9,798 bases of DNA from an uncultured Lachnospiraceae bacterium (GCA_910577115.1 CAJTMC010000078.1:1-9798); one strand, 5' to 3'; shown: positions 1-6,109, counted from the first letter of the stretch. A program made the numbers and translations. Notes: generated from the letters alone by a model not told the origin.

Positions 1-141
1 AGTATAGTTGTTGTTTGGCAGTATACCACTATACGCAATTATCAGTTAGAAATAGAACAACTTAGCGGGGAGCTGAATTTCCTGTTGGACAATCAAAGAG
101 GATTATTGTTATTGCGTACTTTTCCTTGTCAGAGTTCGTAA
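1..141 (+). CDS. C-terminal or truncated piece of a membrane protein, possibly a sensor histidine kinase (partial)
   Basis: The reading frame is open from the first base of the window to a TAA at 139-141, giving 46 residues. It starts with a hydrophobic stretch (SIVVVW), then a charged helix (QLEIEQLSGELNFLL), and ends in RGLLLLRTFPCQSS. A membrane helix followed at once by a coiled-coil-like segment is how the linker of small sensor histidine kinases begins, but no HAMP, H-box or ATPase motif is present. If that reading is right, the gene was cut off just after its linker and ends in unrelated sequence. The 5' end lies outside the window. Family assignment is a guess; the open frame itself is certain, but at 46 codons it could be chance. 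Confidence 0.3.
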   Translation, partial: SIVVVWQYTTIRNYQLEIEQLSGELNFLLDNQRGLLLLRTFPCQSS

Positions 142-307
142 TGTCCTGTGGGAAGATATAACACAAGGGAAACTTTAAGGGAAAGCTCACTTGCGAGAAA
201 CTTAGTGTTTTCAAGGGGGGCGGAAATTTTAATAACAATATATAACAGCTAATATTTCCCTTAAAAATCGTCAAATCACAATCGGAATTGTCAGAACTCT
301 CCAAAAT
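142..307. other. Non-coding spacer with an 11-bp inverted repeat
   Basis: I see no supportable gene here. TTTAAGGGAAA at 174-184 is exactly complementary to TTTCCCTTAAA at 255-265, with about 70 bases between. The motif AAGGGAAA also occurs at 165-172, so either copy could pair. This may be a long-range hairpin in the transcript that ends at the terminator at 308-342, or chance in AT-rich sequence. Confidence 0.35.
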
Positions 308-342
308 AGGCAGCAGATCCCCTCAAAGAGTCTGCCTTTTTT
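308..342 (+). terminator. Intrinsic terminator
   Basis: AGGCAG at 308-313 pairs with CTGCCT at 332-337, extendable by an A-T pair across a one-base bulge, and is followed by an uninterrupted run of Ts to 342. This is a standard rho-independent terminator for transcription from the left, ending whatever operon contained the truncated gene at 1-141. Confidence 0.75.
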
Positions 343-357
343 CCTGTCCCCGTACTC

Positions 358-453
358 CTACTCGCTCCTGAAAACCTCTGACATCATCTTTGCCCCCAGC
401 TTAAAACCGTCAATGAACATTCTCGAGAACTCAAACGGGATTACGTCAAGCTG
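358..453 (-). pseudogene. C-terminal remnant of a small mobile-element-type protein (DUF6809-like)
   Basis: On the minus strand a 31-residue tail is open from 453 to a TAG at 358-360. It reads QLDVIPFEFSRMFIDGFKLG, then AKMMSEVFRSE. The pattern of an aromatic-rich helix ending in FxxGFxLGAxMMxE resembles the C-terminus of DUF6809-type proteins, small proteins often seen in Lachnospiraceae mobile and prophage regions. An in-frame TAA directly upstream (454-456) and the absence of a start codon show that the 5' part is gone. The family name comes from memory of the motif and is uncertain; the conserved-looking helix is the only evidence. Confidence 0.35.
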
Positions 454-479
454 TTACACTATCTTTCGTTTATAACACC

Positions 480-508
480 TTGACAGATGACACAGGGGTA
501 GTTATCAT
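480..508 (+). promoter_or_regulatory. Sigma-A promoter for the lipoprotein gene
   Basis: A consensus -35 TTGACA (480-485) and a -10 TATCAT (503-508) are separated by exactly 17 bp. Transcription would start near 515, about 43 bases before the ATG at 558. A perfect dyad, TATCATTGATGATA (503-516), covers the -10 and start site and could be an operator. Confidence 0.7.
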
Positions 509-557
509 TGATGATATACGGAACTTATAAATAACGTTGTATAATGAGGAGTTGGAA

Positions 558-1298
558 ATGATGAAAAAAAGAAGAAAGTCCATACTATTGCTGGTGATAA
601 TGGAAGCGTTTTTAATTAACGGATGTGGCGCAAAAGAAGAAATACAGGATACACCAAGTGAGACATTTGTTAAGGAGATACTTTCATCTGCGGAGGAACA
701 AACATCAGCTGCGAATGAAACACAGTCAATAACCTCTGATGAAATACAGCTCGAAACATTTGTTCAAAGCGAAGAACCGGCAAAGACGGAAAGCGTGTCA
801 GAGCCAGAACCTGGCAGTGTACAAGAAACACAAACAACACAAATGTCTTCTGTAAAAGAAATAAAATACATGGATATTGCTCATGTATTTAAACCGTATG
901 AACAGGCGGTAGAAATATCCTTGCAGATGCCGGAGGATTGGAACTATACACTATGGGATGTGGAGGAGGAATCTCCTGATTGGGGATATTCTGTTAAAGT
1001 GCAAGGAAGGGAAGATTCAATTTTTAGCATCTTTGGACAGCATGGAACGCTGACCGCCGATGGTTATTCAAATGAACCAAAATCTTTTCAGACATCACAG
1101 GGGTTGACAGGACAGTATTCTTGGGACGAATATATGCTTGATGACGGAAATCCTGCAATACAGGGACAGATTGTTTTTGATACGGAGCTTGCAGGCTTCT
1201 ATGGTGTCCGTTTTAACATGCCGAAAAGTATTTACAGTGAAAACAAAGATATAATAGACAAAGTGTTCCAAAGTATTGTTATCGAGGAAGCACAATAA
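558..1298 (+). CDS. Secreted lipoprotein of unknown function
   Basis: The product has 246 residues. I chose the ATG at 558 because GAGGAG at 546-551 sits six bases upstream; an in-frame TTG at 537 lacks such a site, and a second ATG at 561 is equally possible. Residues 1-22 form a lipoprotein signal peptide: a KKRRK basic stretch, a hydrophobic core, then a lipobox-like INGC with Cys23 as the likely lipidated residue. Residues 24 to about 105 are a low-complexity linker rich in E, T, S and Q, typical of wall-spanning tethers in Gram-positives. The remaining 140 residues look like a compact mixed alpha/beta domain with several W and Y residues and a final amphipathic helix (IIDKVFQSIVI). I do not recognise the domain. 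The gene has its own promoter and appears monocistronic. It should be anchored on the outer face of the membrane. Confidence 0.8.
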   Translation: MMKKRRKSILLLVIMEAFLINGCGAKEEIQDTPSETFVKEILSSAEEQTSAANETQSITSDEIQLETFVQSEEPAKTESVSEPEPGSVQETQTTQMSSVKEIKYMDIAHVFKPYEQAVEISLQMPEDWNYTLWDVEEESPDWGYSVKVQGREDSIFSIFGQHGTLTADGYSNEPKSFQTSQGLTGQYSWDEYMLDDGNPAIQGQIVFDTELAGFYGVRFNMPKSIYSENKDIIDKVFQSIVIEEAQ

Positions 1299-1354
1299 AT
1301 AATGTTAGATTACAACCATCACCTTGCAAAATTTGTAATAAATTTGATACGACT

Positions 1355-2155
1355 TTACAACTTTTTCAAAAAAATAACGCACAAGACACTTTCTAATGTA
1401 TAATAAGTTTGCATATTAAACTTTACGAAAAATTCTATATTCCAAGCGTCTGGTATGCGATACTCAATGTACTCGGCGTTTTCCGGACAGCCGTCGGGTC
1501 TTATACATACAAATGGGATTTCGTTGTAACCCGTCGAAATGTCCTGTGTATTCTCCAAGCTGTAATACTCATAGCAAACCCTGTTTTTGTTCTGCACTTC
1601 CTTGTAGTAATTGCGGTGGTACAGTTCCCTGTACTGCATCTGATTTTTAAGCTGTTCTTTCCTTGCTTTTCTCAGTATGGCAGTAAGCGTATCTCCAAAA
1701 TCAACTACCCGTACTTTCTTACGTTTTGTAGGTCCGATAACCGTTTTGTGTGTTGCACTGTCATAGCGGACACTCCGTTTTACCATGAGATACTGTTCCT
1801 CAAGGTTAATATCCTGCCAAGTCAGCCCGCATACCTCGCCGATTCTAAGACCTGCATAGTAGGCTATCTGTATCGGCAGAACAGCAGAGGGATTTTTCTT
1901 TTCAAGATAGGCAATAAGTTTTTCATAGTCATTATGGGAAATCGGCTGTGTGTCAGATCGACCCGTATCTTCCTCTGAAAACAAATCCACTTCCTCTGCT
2001 TTTCGTTTCAGCTTGATGTACTGCATTGGATTGAACGTAATCAGTTGTTTTGGGAATACCGCAAAACGGAACGACTGCTGTAAAACCGCCCTCCTTTCGC
2101 AAATGCAACCTCGGTTGCATTGGGGCAATCGGAACTGATGAAATGCTTTCTGCAT
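1355..2155 (-). pseudogene. Tyrosine recombinase/integrase fragment, truncated at both ends
   Basis: On the minus strand, residues from about 23 (AVLQQSFRFAVFPKQ) to 241 (IPDAWNIE), roughly 1433-2095, read as the middle of a phage/ICE-type tyrosine integrase. They contain the end of the SAM-like core-binding domain (FRFAVFPKQLITFNPMQYIK) and the first half of the catalytic domain with catalytic Arg104 in the box AGLRIGEVCGLTW. The beta-hairpin lysine region (PTKRKKVRVV) follows. The second half, carrying the HxxR box and the nucleophilic tyrosine, is absent: the frame runs into about 26 unrelated residues and stops at 1355. The N-terminal arm-binding domain is also gone, with the frame entering non-homologous sequence at about 2095 beside a 22-bp inverted repeat. 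A full-length family member would be near 380-400 residues. The product cannot recombine DNA. It marks a former mobile element. Confidence 0.8.
2100..2121. repeat. Perfect 10-bp inverted repeat at the integrase junction
   Basis: CAATGCAACC (2100-2109) and GGTTGCATTG (2112-2121) are exact complements separated by two bases. The dyad lies where integrase similarity stops, so it may be a recombination scar, an operator or a small terminator stem. No T-run follows on either strand. Confidence 0.6.
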
Positions 2156-2167
2156 GTAAGTATATAT

Positions 2168-2184
2168 GCTATCCTGCGGATAGC
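2168..2184. repeat. Small hairpin between the two minus-strand genes
   Basis: GCTATCC (2168-2174) and GGATAGC (2178-2184) pair perfectly around a three-base loop. It lies 20 bases beyond the stop of the minus-strand gene at 2204 and could act as a weak terminator or 3'-end stabiliser, though no T-run follows on that strand. Confidence 0.4.
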
Positions 2185-2203
2185 TTTAACGCCGATTGTT
2201 CCG

Positions 2204-2674
2204 CTATACCGATTCGGATTCTTTCCCCGATATCATAGAAAGAAGATTTGCAAGCCTTGTGGTGGCTGTTTCGGGATTTTTGGAATAGAGCCTCATAATA
2301 TCGCCCATATCATTAAACATATTTATGGTGTGGGTGATTTCCCGAAGAAACATAATCTCGTTATATTCCTTATTTGATTCAAACCCCATTGTCTGGGCGA
2401 GTGCGGAATTTTCCGCATTGTCCTTGAAATTCTTACGGGCAAACTGAAAGGAATCCACGAACAGTTCATATTCCTTTAACATCAGCAGCAGTAAATCCTT
2501 TGGAATGTCTGATTCCGCCCGTTCCATATCAAAAGGCAGCTTTGAGAGAATGGAGGACATCACATCACGAATGAATAATTCCCTTTCAGAGAGAAAGCCA
2601 CTCCGAAATCCGAAACCATGCACGGAAAGATACAGAGGTATCAGGAAAAGGCTGACAGGCAGAATGCCAACCAT
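2204..2674 (-). CDS. Unrecognised protein with an N-terminal membrane segment, probably 5'-truncated
   Basis: The frame starts at an ATG (2672-2674) and gives 156 residues ending ISGKESESV. Residues 1 to about 22 (MVGILPVSLFLIPLYLSVHG) are hydrophobic enough for one transmembrane helix. The rest is predicted soluble and helical, with acidic and hydrophobic heptad-like stretches (LLLLMLKEYELFVDSFQFA; REITHTINMFNDMGDIMRLY). I recognise no family. No Shine-Dalgarno sequence precedes this ATG or the in-frame TTG at 2689, and only about 30 bases separate the start from the metG terminator. The true start was therefore probably lost at a junction near 2690-2705. Its position between an integrase fragment and a transferred-looking metG suggests it was part of a mobile element, but no transfer function can be assigned. 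Confidence 0.45.
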   Translation of the reverse strand: MVGILPVSLFLIPLYLSVHGFGFRSGFLSERELFIRDVMSSILSKLPFDMERAESDIPKDLLLLMLKEYELFVDSFQFARKNFKDNAENSALAQTMGFESNKEYNEIMFLREITHTINMFNDMGDIMRLYSKNPETATTRLANLLSMISGKESESV

Positions 2675-2700
2675 ACCAAACCAAAGCAAAGCAGAGCAGA

Positions 2701-2730
2701 GATAAAGGGGCGAGATAAATCGCCCCTTGT
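2701..2730 (-). terminator. Intrinsic terminator of the methionyl-tRNA synthetase gene
   Basis: AAGGGGCGA (2705-2713) and TCGCCCCTT (2720-2728) form a perfect 9-bp GC-rich stem with a six-base loop, about 20 bases past the minus-strand stop at 2747. In the minus direction the stem ends in TTTAT, a short U-tract, so termination is likely but perhaps incomplete. Confidence 0.65.
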
Positions 2731-2746
2731 CTTCAATTTCTTTCAG

Positions 2747-4375
2747 CTATAAAATTGTCTTTAATTTTTCTGTTTCTTCTTCAATTACTTTCTTATCAAT
2801 CCTATGAAACAATAGTTCAACCTCTGGGAGCAAATAGCCACTTTCAACATGCTGCCTTTTCCATTTATTACTTAAGTTTAACCATTTCAATACTTTTTCC
2901 GAAGAAAACGGTAAAAAAGGAGAAAGCAAAACTGCTAAGTTTGCTATCATCTGCACACATTGATAAAGTGTATTATCGCAAGCGACTTTATTAGTATTTC
3001 GTGTAATCCAAGGCTCCTCTGCATCAAAAAACTTATTCGCATTTCTTATAAAATCAAAAATCTCATTAATTGCATCCTTAAAATATCCACTTTTTATAAG
3101 CTTTCCTACAGCGATATACAGATTATCTATTTGATTATTTAATTCAATAGTATTACTTCCTTGTGGAACCACACCATCACAATATTTTTCTATAAACGCC
3201 AATGTTCGATTTACGAAATTTCCATATGCCCCAAGCAATTCGCCATTATGGCTATGGACATATTCTCTCCATGAGAAATCTGCATCCTTTTTCTCCGGTC
3301 CATTTGCAATAAAAAAATATCGAATAGAATCAGTTTCATAATGATCCAATAAATCCTTTACCCATATTGCATAATTCTGACTTGTAGATATTTTCCTGCC
3401 TTCCAAAGTTAAATACTCACTGGACACAATCTGGTCCGGTAAATGCCATGCTTCTCCATTCCCAAGTAATAGTGCCGGTAATATAATCGTATGGAATGGA
3501 ATATTATCCTTTCCATGCACATAATAATGCTTGGCGTTTTCTCCCCATAACTCAGAAAATGCATTGGTATTCCCTCCAGCAGCAACTCTGCTTGCGGATA
3601 GATAACCTAATACATTTTCCGCCCATATATAAATTGTTTTATTTTCATACCCATCCTTAGGTACGCTTATTCCCCATTCCAAATCTCTGGTTAGTGCCCG
3701 GTCTCTTAGTCCTTCGTTAATATATCGCTTTGTAAATGCAATTGCATTTTTTCGCCACTCGGGATGATTTGCAACCAGTGCTTCTAACTCTGGCTGCAGC
3801 TTTGAAATAGCAATGTATAAATGGGTAGAGTTCTTGAAACCAATCGGTTTCCCACATACAGAACATTTCGGTTCTATAAGAGTTTCCGGCTCTAAAACTG
3901 CTCCACATGAATCACATTGATCGCCTTTGGTATCACTTCCGCATTTAGGGCATTTTCCTAATATGAAACGATCTGCCAAAAAAGTTTTGCAGCTTTCACA
4001 ATAAGCCTGTGGAACTTCTTTTTCATACACGTATGGACTTTCATACAATTTTTTATGAAAATCTCTCACGAAATCTTTATGCTCATTTGCAGATGTTTTA
4101 ATATAGGCGTCATAACTAAATCCCAACCTTTCAAAGCACTCTGCAAACTCCCTGTGATAAAAATCACTGACCTCCTGCGGTGTTTTGTTTTCTTGTTTTG
4201 CCCTGATTGCTACAGGAGTACCATGACAATCACTTCCCGAAACAAAATATACCTTATCTCCTATTGCTCTATGATATCTTGCCAATACATCTCCCGGTAA
4301 TAATCCTGCAATATGTCCTATGTGCAATGAACCATTTGCATATGGCCATGCACCGCCAATTAATATTTGTTTCAT
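2747..4375 (-). CDS. metG: Methionine--tRNA ligase, archaeal-like (MetRS2-type), without C-terminal tRNA-binding domain
   Basis: The cytoplasmic class I synthetase charges tRNA-Met with methionine using ATP. I start it at 4375 (MKQILIGGAW), where GAGG (4387-4384) lies eight bases upstream; the frame stays open for 20 more codons but these are not typical of the family. The 542 residues hold the HIGH motif at 18-21, a zinc region with four CxxC knuckles (Cys126/129, 142/145, 154/157, 171/174) and a KMSKS variant KISTS at 328-332. The anticodon-binding helical domain follows. The extra EMAP/Arc1p-like C-terminal domain of many MetRS is missing. GKDNIPFHT (288-296) is the archaeal/eukaryotic-like form. 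The usual WxDAPIGY pocket motif reads WAENVLGY here, so two residues lining the methionine pocket differ. The gene is AT-rich and lies alone between its own promoter/T-box leader and terminator, flanked by mobile remnants. It is probably a second MetRS rather than the housekeeping copy. Confidence 0.93.
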   Translation of the reverse strand: MKQILIGGAWPYANGSLHIGHIAGLLPGDVLARYHRAIGDKVYFVSGSDCHGTPVAIRAKQENKTPQEVSDFYHREFAECFERLGFSYDAYIKTSANEHKDFVRDFHKKLYESPYVYEKEVPQAYCESCKTFLADRFILGKCPKCGSDTKGDQCDSCGAVLEPETLIEPKCSVCGKPIGFKNSTHLYIAISKLQPELEALVANHPEWRKNAIAFTKRYINEGLRDRALTRDLEWGISVPKDGYENKTIYIWAENVLGYLSASRVAAGGNTNAFSELWGENAKHYYVHGKDNIPFHTIILPALLLGNGEAWHLPDQIVSSEYLTLEGRKISTSQNYAIWVKDLLDHYETDSIRYFFIANGPEKKDADFSWREYVHSHNGELLGAYGNFVNRTLAFIEKYCDGVVPQGSNTIELNNQIDNLYIAVGKLIKSGYFKDAINEIFDFIRNANKFFDAEEPWITRNTNKVACDNTLYQCVQMIANLAVLLSPFLPFSSEKVLKWLNLSNKWKRQHVESGYLLPEVELLFHRIDKKVIEEETEKLKTIL

Positions 4376-4472
4376 TTTACATACCTCATTTCTTTTCAAT
4401 TTTGTAGTGATAACTTTGTTTCTTTTGCTGTTCATTTACAACATGTTTTCTGGTTCGTTGCATTTTTGTACT

Positions 4473-4518
4473 AAAAAAGCCCTCCTCTCTGAAAAATTTC
4501 TTTTTCAGGGACGAGAGC
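4473..4518 (-). terminator. T-box leader terminator hairpin
   Basis: On the minus strand CTGAAAAA (4508-4501) pairs with TTTTTCAG (4496-4489) around a four-base loop. The stem extends imperfectly through GCTCTCGTCC and AGAGGAGGGC and is followed by six Ts (4478-4473). The 5' side of this stem also pairs with the T-box sequence, so it is the switchable terminator of the leader. Confidence 0.85.
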
Positions 4519-4762
4519 ATTCGCTTCGTGTTACCACCCTAAATTCACTTATATCTCACGATATAAGCCTTATCAACTACGGACGAGAAATGATTCATCG
4601 ATAGTCTATCACTATAACGGGTGAACCCGTCGCAGCCTTGGCATAACAGCTTCGGTACGCAGCTCCGAGACCATTTTCAGTAGTTCCTTTTGTGCCTGTT
4701 CTCACCTTACCAGACTCTCTGTAACATATCTAACTACTTACTCTTCTCTTCATAGCCTTTGA
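4473..4762 (-). promoter_or_regulatory. T-box riboswitch (tRNA-Met sensing) upstream of metG
   Basis: This leader RNA binds tRNA and lets RNA polymerase read through when the tRNA is uncharged. The T-box motif AGGGTGGTAACACG lies at 4540-4527. Its UGGU would pair with an ACCA end, fitting a tRNA with discriminator A such as tRNA-Met. Stem I is visible: AGTAGTT at its 5' side pairs with AACTACT; the GAGAGTC/GGTGAGAACAGG internal-loop motifs lie between. A specifier loop reading GAAAATGG puts codon ATG at 4674-4672 on the minus strand. The antiterminator forms by pairing AGGG...ACGA with TCGTCCCT, competing with the terminator at 4473-4518. Specifier codon, discriminator match and downstream gene all agree on methionine. 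Confidence 0.92.
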
Positions 4763-4775
4763 TATATATTTTGTT

Positions 4776-4804
4776 ATGATACAGCAAATTAATTCATGTG
4801 TCAA
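4776..4804 (-). promoter_or_regulatory. Sigma-A promoter of the T-box/metG unit
   Basis: On the minus strand, -35 TTGACA (4804-4799) and -10 TATCAT (4781-4776) are separated by exactly 17 bp. Transcription would begin near 4769, just before stem I of the T-box leader. The hexamers equal those of the promoter at 480-508. Confidence 0.8.
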
Positions 4805-4815
4805 CAATTTTTTTT

Positions 4816-4902
4816 CGAATCTTTTTTCGCCGAATCTTTTTTCGCGAATCTTTTCATGGCCGAATCTTTTCATGGCCGAAATCTTTTCATGGCTTTTCAT
4901 GG
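4816..4902. repeat. Degenerate tandem repeat, about 5.5 units of 14-17 bp
   Basis: The unit is CGAATCTTTTCATGGC, with earlier copies reading CGAATCTTTTTTCGC. Copies start at 4816, 4831, 4845, 4861 and 4877, and a partial one at 4893. Two adjacent copies (4845-4860 and 4861-4876) are identical. The array lies directly upstream of the metG -35, so on that strand it gives a series of A-tracts at roughly 15-16 bp spacing. It could bend DNA, act as an UP-like element, bind a protein, or be a neutral slippage product. Confidence 0.7.
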
Positions 4903-4950
4903 TGAATGTTATATGGAATCAATAGTGGAAAATAGAGAAGCGTTGTTTAA

Positions 4951-5136
4951 AATCAGTATTGCTATACCAGGTTTTTTCATATACATCGGTCGTATATTGT
5001 CAATTTGAAATACATTGAAATGGTACACAGCCATGAAATTACACTTTGTAATGGTTTAAAGATAATCACTGGAAGAGCCCATAGTAAAGAGTTTAAGAAG
5101 AAATTTTTTGTATGGAGAATGTGGTTAGATAATTGA
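4951..5136 (+). pseudogene. LytTR DNA-binding domain remnant of a response regulator
   Basis: The frame from 4951 to a TGA at 5134-5136 contains FFHIHRSYIVNLKYIEMV, then HSHEITLCNGLKIITGRAHS and KEFKKKFFVWRMWLDN. That is the second half of a LytTR domain: the [FH]xxxHRSY[LI]VN core, a strand ending in LxNG, a short basic strand and the KEFKKKF helix. LytTR domains bind promoter DNA in AgrA/LytR-type two-component regulators. An in-frame TAA (4948-4950) closes the 5' side, and the frame has no start codon before the core. A second stretch in the next frame, from an ATG at 4913 (MESIVENREALFKISI), may be the displaced first half, implying a frameshift or deletion near 4965. No receiver domain is present. 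It is non-functional debris of a peptide-sensing regulator. Confidence 0.65.
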
Positions 5137-5202
5137 TTTTTGTGTCGTTTGTGCAAAAATAATGTCATTTATGCAGGAAGTATTTTATTTCCTTTCTTAC
5201 TG

Positions 5203-5211
5203 TGATATAAA
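5203..5211 (+). promoter_or_regulatory. Possible extended -10 promoter for the second lipoprotein
   Basis: TGATATAAA (5203-5211) matches an extended -10 (TGnTATAAA), about 38 bases before the ATG at 5249. No convincing -35 lies 17 bp upstream (TTTTAT), so the call is tentative. Confidence 0.35.
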
Positions 5212-5248
5212 TGAAGCGTTAAGATTGAATCAGGAGGTGTGATAACAC

Positions 5249-5911
5249 ATGAGGAAGATAAAAATAACGATAGCGGCGGGTGCGATTCTGTTTGTGCTCT
5301 CTTCGTGCGGGCAGATAGAGAAGCCGGAGGAGGGGACGAAGGTGGGAAGTGGCATAGAAAAAATTGTGGAAAGCGATGAAGATCCGCAGGCAGCACAGAA
5401 TACCGGGGCTGCAGGAAACAGCGAAGATCATACCGGCTCGGACAATGGCGATTCGGCTGCACGTATGGTGGGAGGGGAGAAGGCAGAAAACGGAAAAGAG
5501 AATGTGCCGGAAATTCCGGCGGGGGAATATGAGTACGTATCGGATGGGGGAATCGGAAAGCTGGTGATAGAGAAAACATCCGGCGGATATGATATTTCTG
5601 ATTACGAATCGGAATATTCTTATCGGTTTTTGGCGGATTCTTCTAACATACAAGCCGTGGAGGACAACAAAATATATATCAAATATCCGGAACAGGTATA
5701 TGCTGACGATACGGCTGATTTCAGTTATTATACGTTAGAATATAACACTGATGAAATCAATGTGTATTACAGCAAGTCACCACAGGAAGAAGCGGAATTT
5801 TTGTATTGTGCAAAAAAGAAGCAGACAGATGGCACGAAGCAGGCAGAGAAGAAGGATGTTTCTGGCATCTATACTGATAAGCAGGGCTTCCGACCCAAGA
5901 CCAAAAGATAA
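5249..5911 (+). CDS. Secreted lipoprotein of unknown function, probably C-terminally truncated
   Basis: The 220-residue product starts at an ATG 11 bases after AGGAGG (5232-5237). Residues 1-19 are a lipoprotein signal with the lipobox LSSC and Cys20 as lipidation site. Residues 21 to about 88 are a polar G/E/D/S-rich linker. Residues 89-190 look like a beta-rich domain beginning GEYEYVSDGGIGKLVIEKT and running through alternating aromatic strands to EEAEFLYCAKK. Residues 203-212 (DVSGIYTDKQ) resemble the start of a second such GxY domain, but the protein then ends abruptly in GFRPKTKR, just before a long inverted repeat. I infer that the original 3' end was replaced at a junction near 5885-5910. 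The domain is not recognised. The layout (lipobox, spacer, domain) parallels the lipoprotein at 558-1298, but the sequences do not look related. Confidence 0.7.
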   Translation: MRKIKITIAAGAILFVLSSCGQIEKPEEGTKVGSGIEKIVESDEDPQAAQNTGAAGNSEDHTGSDNGDSAARMVGGEKAENGKENVPEIPAGEYEYVSDGGIGKLVIEKTSGGYDISDYESEYSYRFLADSSNIQAVEDNKIYIKYPEQVYADDTADFSYYTLEYNTDEINVYYSKSPQEEAEFLYCAKKKQTDGTKQAEKKDVSGIYTDKQGFRPKTKR

Positions 5912-5913
5912 GA

Positions 5914-5953
5914 ATTGGTGGGAAAATTCAAAAGTTTAGATTTTCCCACCAAT
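5914..5953. repeat. Perfect 13-bp inverted repeat after the lipoprotein
   Basis: ATTGGTGGGAAAA (5914-5926) and TTTTCCCACCAAT (5941-5953) are exact complements around a 14-base loop. The hairpin starts three bases after the lipoprotein stop. It lacks a T-run on both strands, so it is not a textbook terminator, although it would stall or protect a transcript end. It may instead be a small mobile or recombination remnant. Confidence 0.7.
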
Positions 5954-6013
5954 GCCGACGACTGCGGAATCTCTATCTTTCTCCTATCTGTCATAAAATA
6001 ATATTTGAATTTT

Positions 6014-6034
6014 CACAGCACTACTGTGGTAGTG
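6014..6034. promoter_or_regulatory. Operator-like dyad upstream of the BlaI-family gene
   Basis: CACTAC (6019-6024) and GTAGTG (6029-6034) are mirrored around TGTG. An overlapping dyad CACAG/CTGTG spans 6014-6028. BlaI/MecI repressors bind ACTAC-type dyads. This one abuts a TTGACA (6035-6040), and its motif ACTACTG recurs at 6078, so autoregulation is likely. Confidence 0.55.
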
Positions 6035-6068
6035 TTGACAACGGATTGAAAAAGGAGTAATGTATAAT
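6035..6068 (+). promoter_or_regulatory. Probable promoter of the BlaI-family gene
   Basis: A consensus TTGACA (6035-6040) and a consensus TATAAT (6063-6068) are present, but 22 bp apart, too long for normal pairing. At 17 bp the -10 would be TAATGT, a poor match. One of the two hexamers is likely used with a weak partner. Operator-like dyads lie on both sides. Confidence 0.45.
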
Positions 6069-6077
6069 TAAACAGAA

Positions 6078-6091
6078 ACTACTGCAGTCTT
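6078..6091. promoter_or_regulatory. Second operator-like half-dyad
   Basis: ACTACTGCAGTCTT shares ACTACTGnnGT with the upstream dyad at 6020-6033, and 5 of 7 positions are symmetric. It sits between the -10 and the ribosome site, where a bound repressor would block transcription. Two such sites spaced by about 58 bp suit a dimeric BlaI-type repressor. Confidence 0.45.
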
Positions 6092-6109
6092 GTGAAAGGG
6101 AGGATTAAA

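Noticed and set aside
1409..1978. Plus-strand open frame of about 190 codons opposite the integrase
   Set aside because: It is antisense to a clearly recognisable integrase frame, has no ribosome site and encodes no family pattern.
4376..4435. Upstream 20-codon extension of metG
   Set aside because: The extension begins with NSKRNKVITTKLK, has no family support, and GAGG is correctly spaced only for the ATG at 4375.
4816..4902. Short repeats considered as a CRISPR array
   Set aside because: The units are contiguous, degenerate and 14-17 bp, with no spacers and no cas genes nearby.
4796..5008. Plus-strand frame encoding repeated FFESFFAESFFA-type sequence
   Set aside because: The protein repeat is only the translation of the DNA tandem repeat, it overlaps the metG promoter on the other strand, and it lacks a ribosome site. 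Its last part may hold a displaced LytTR piece, treated separately.
5169..5653. Minus-strand proline/serine-rich frames opposite the second lipoprotein
   Set aside because: Low-complexity antisense translation of the lipoprotein linker, with no supporting start signals.
5981..5992. CTCCTATCTGTC occurs here and again at 9772-9783, suggesting attachment-site repeats
   Set aside because: Twelve bases in nearly 10 kb of AT-rich DNA is weak, the flanks do not match, and no intact recombinase lies between the copies.
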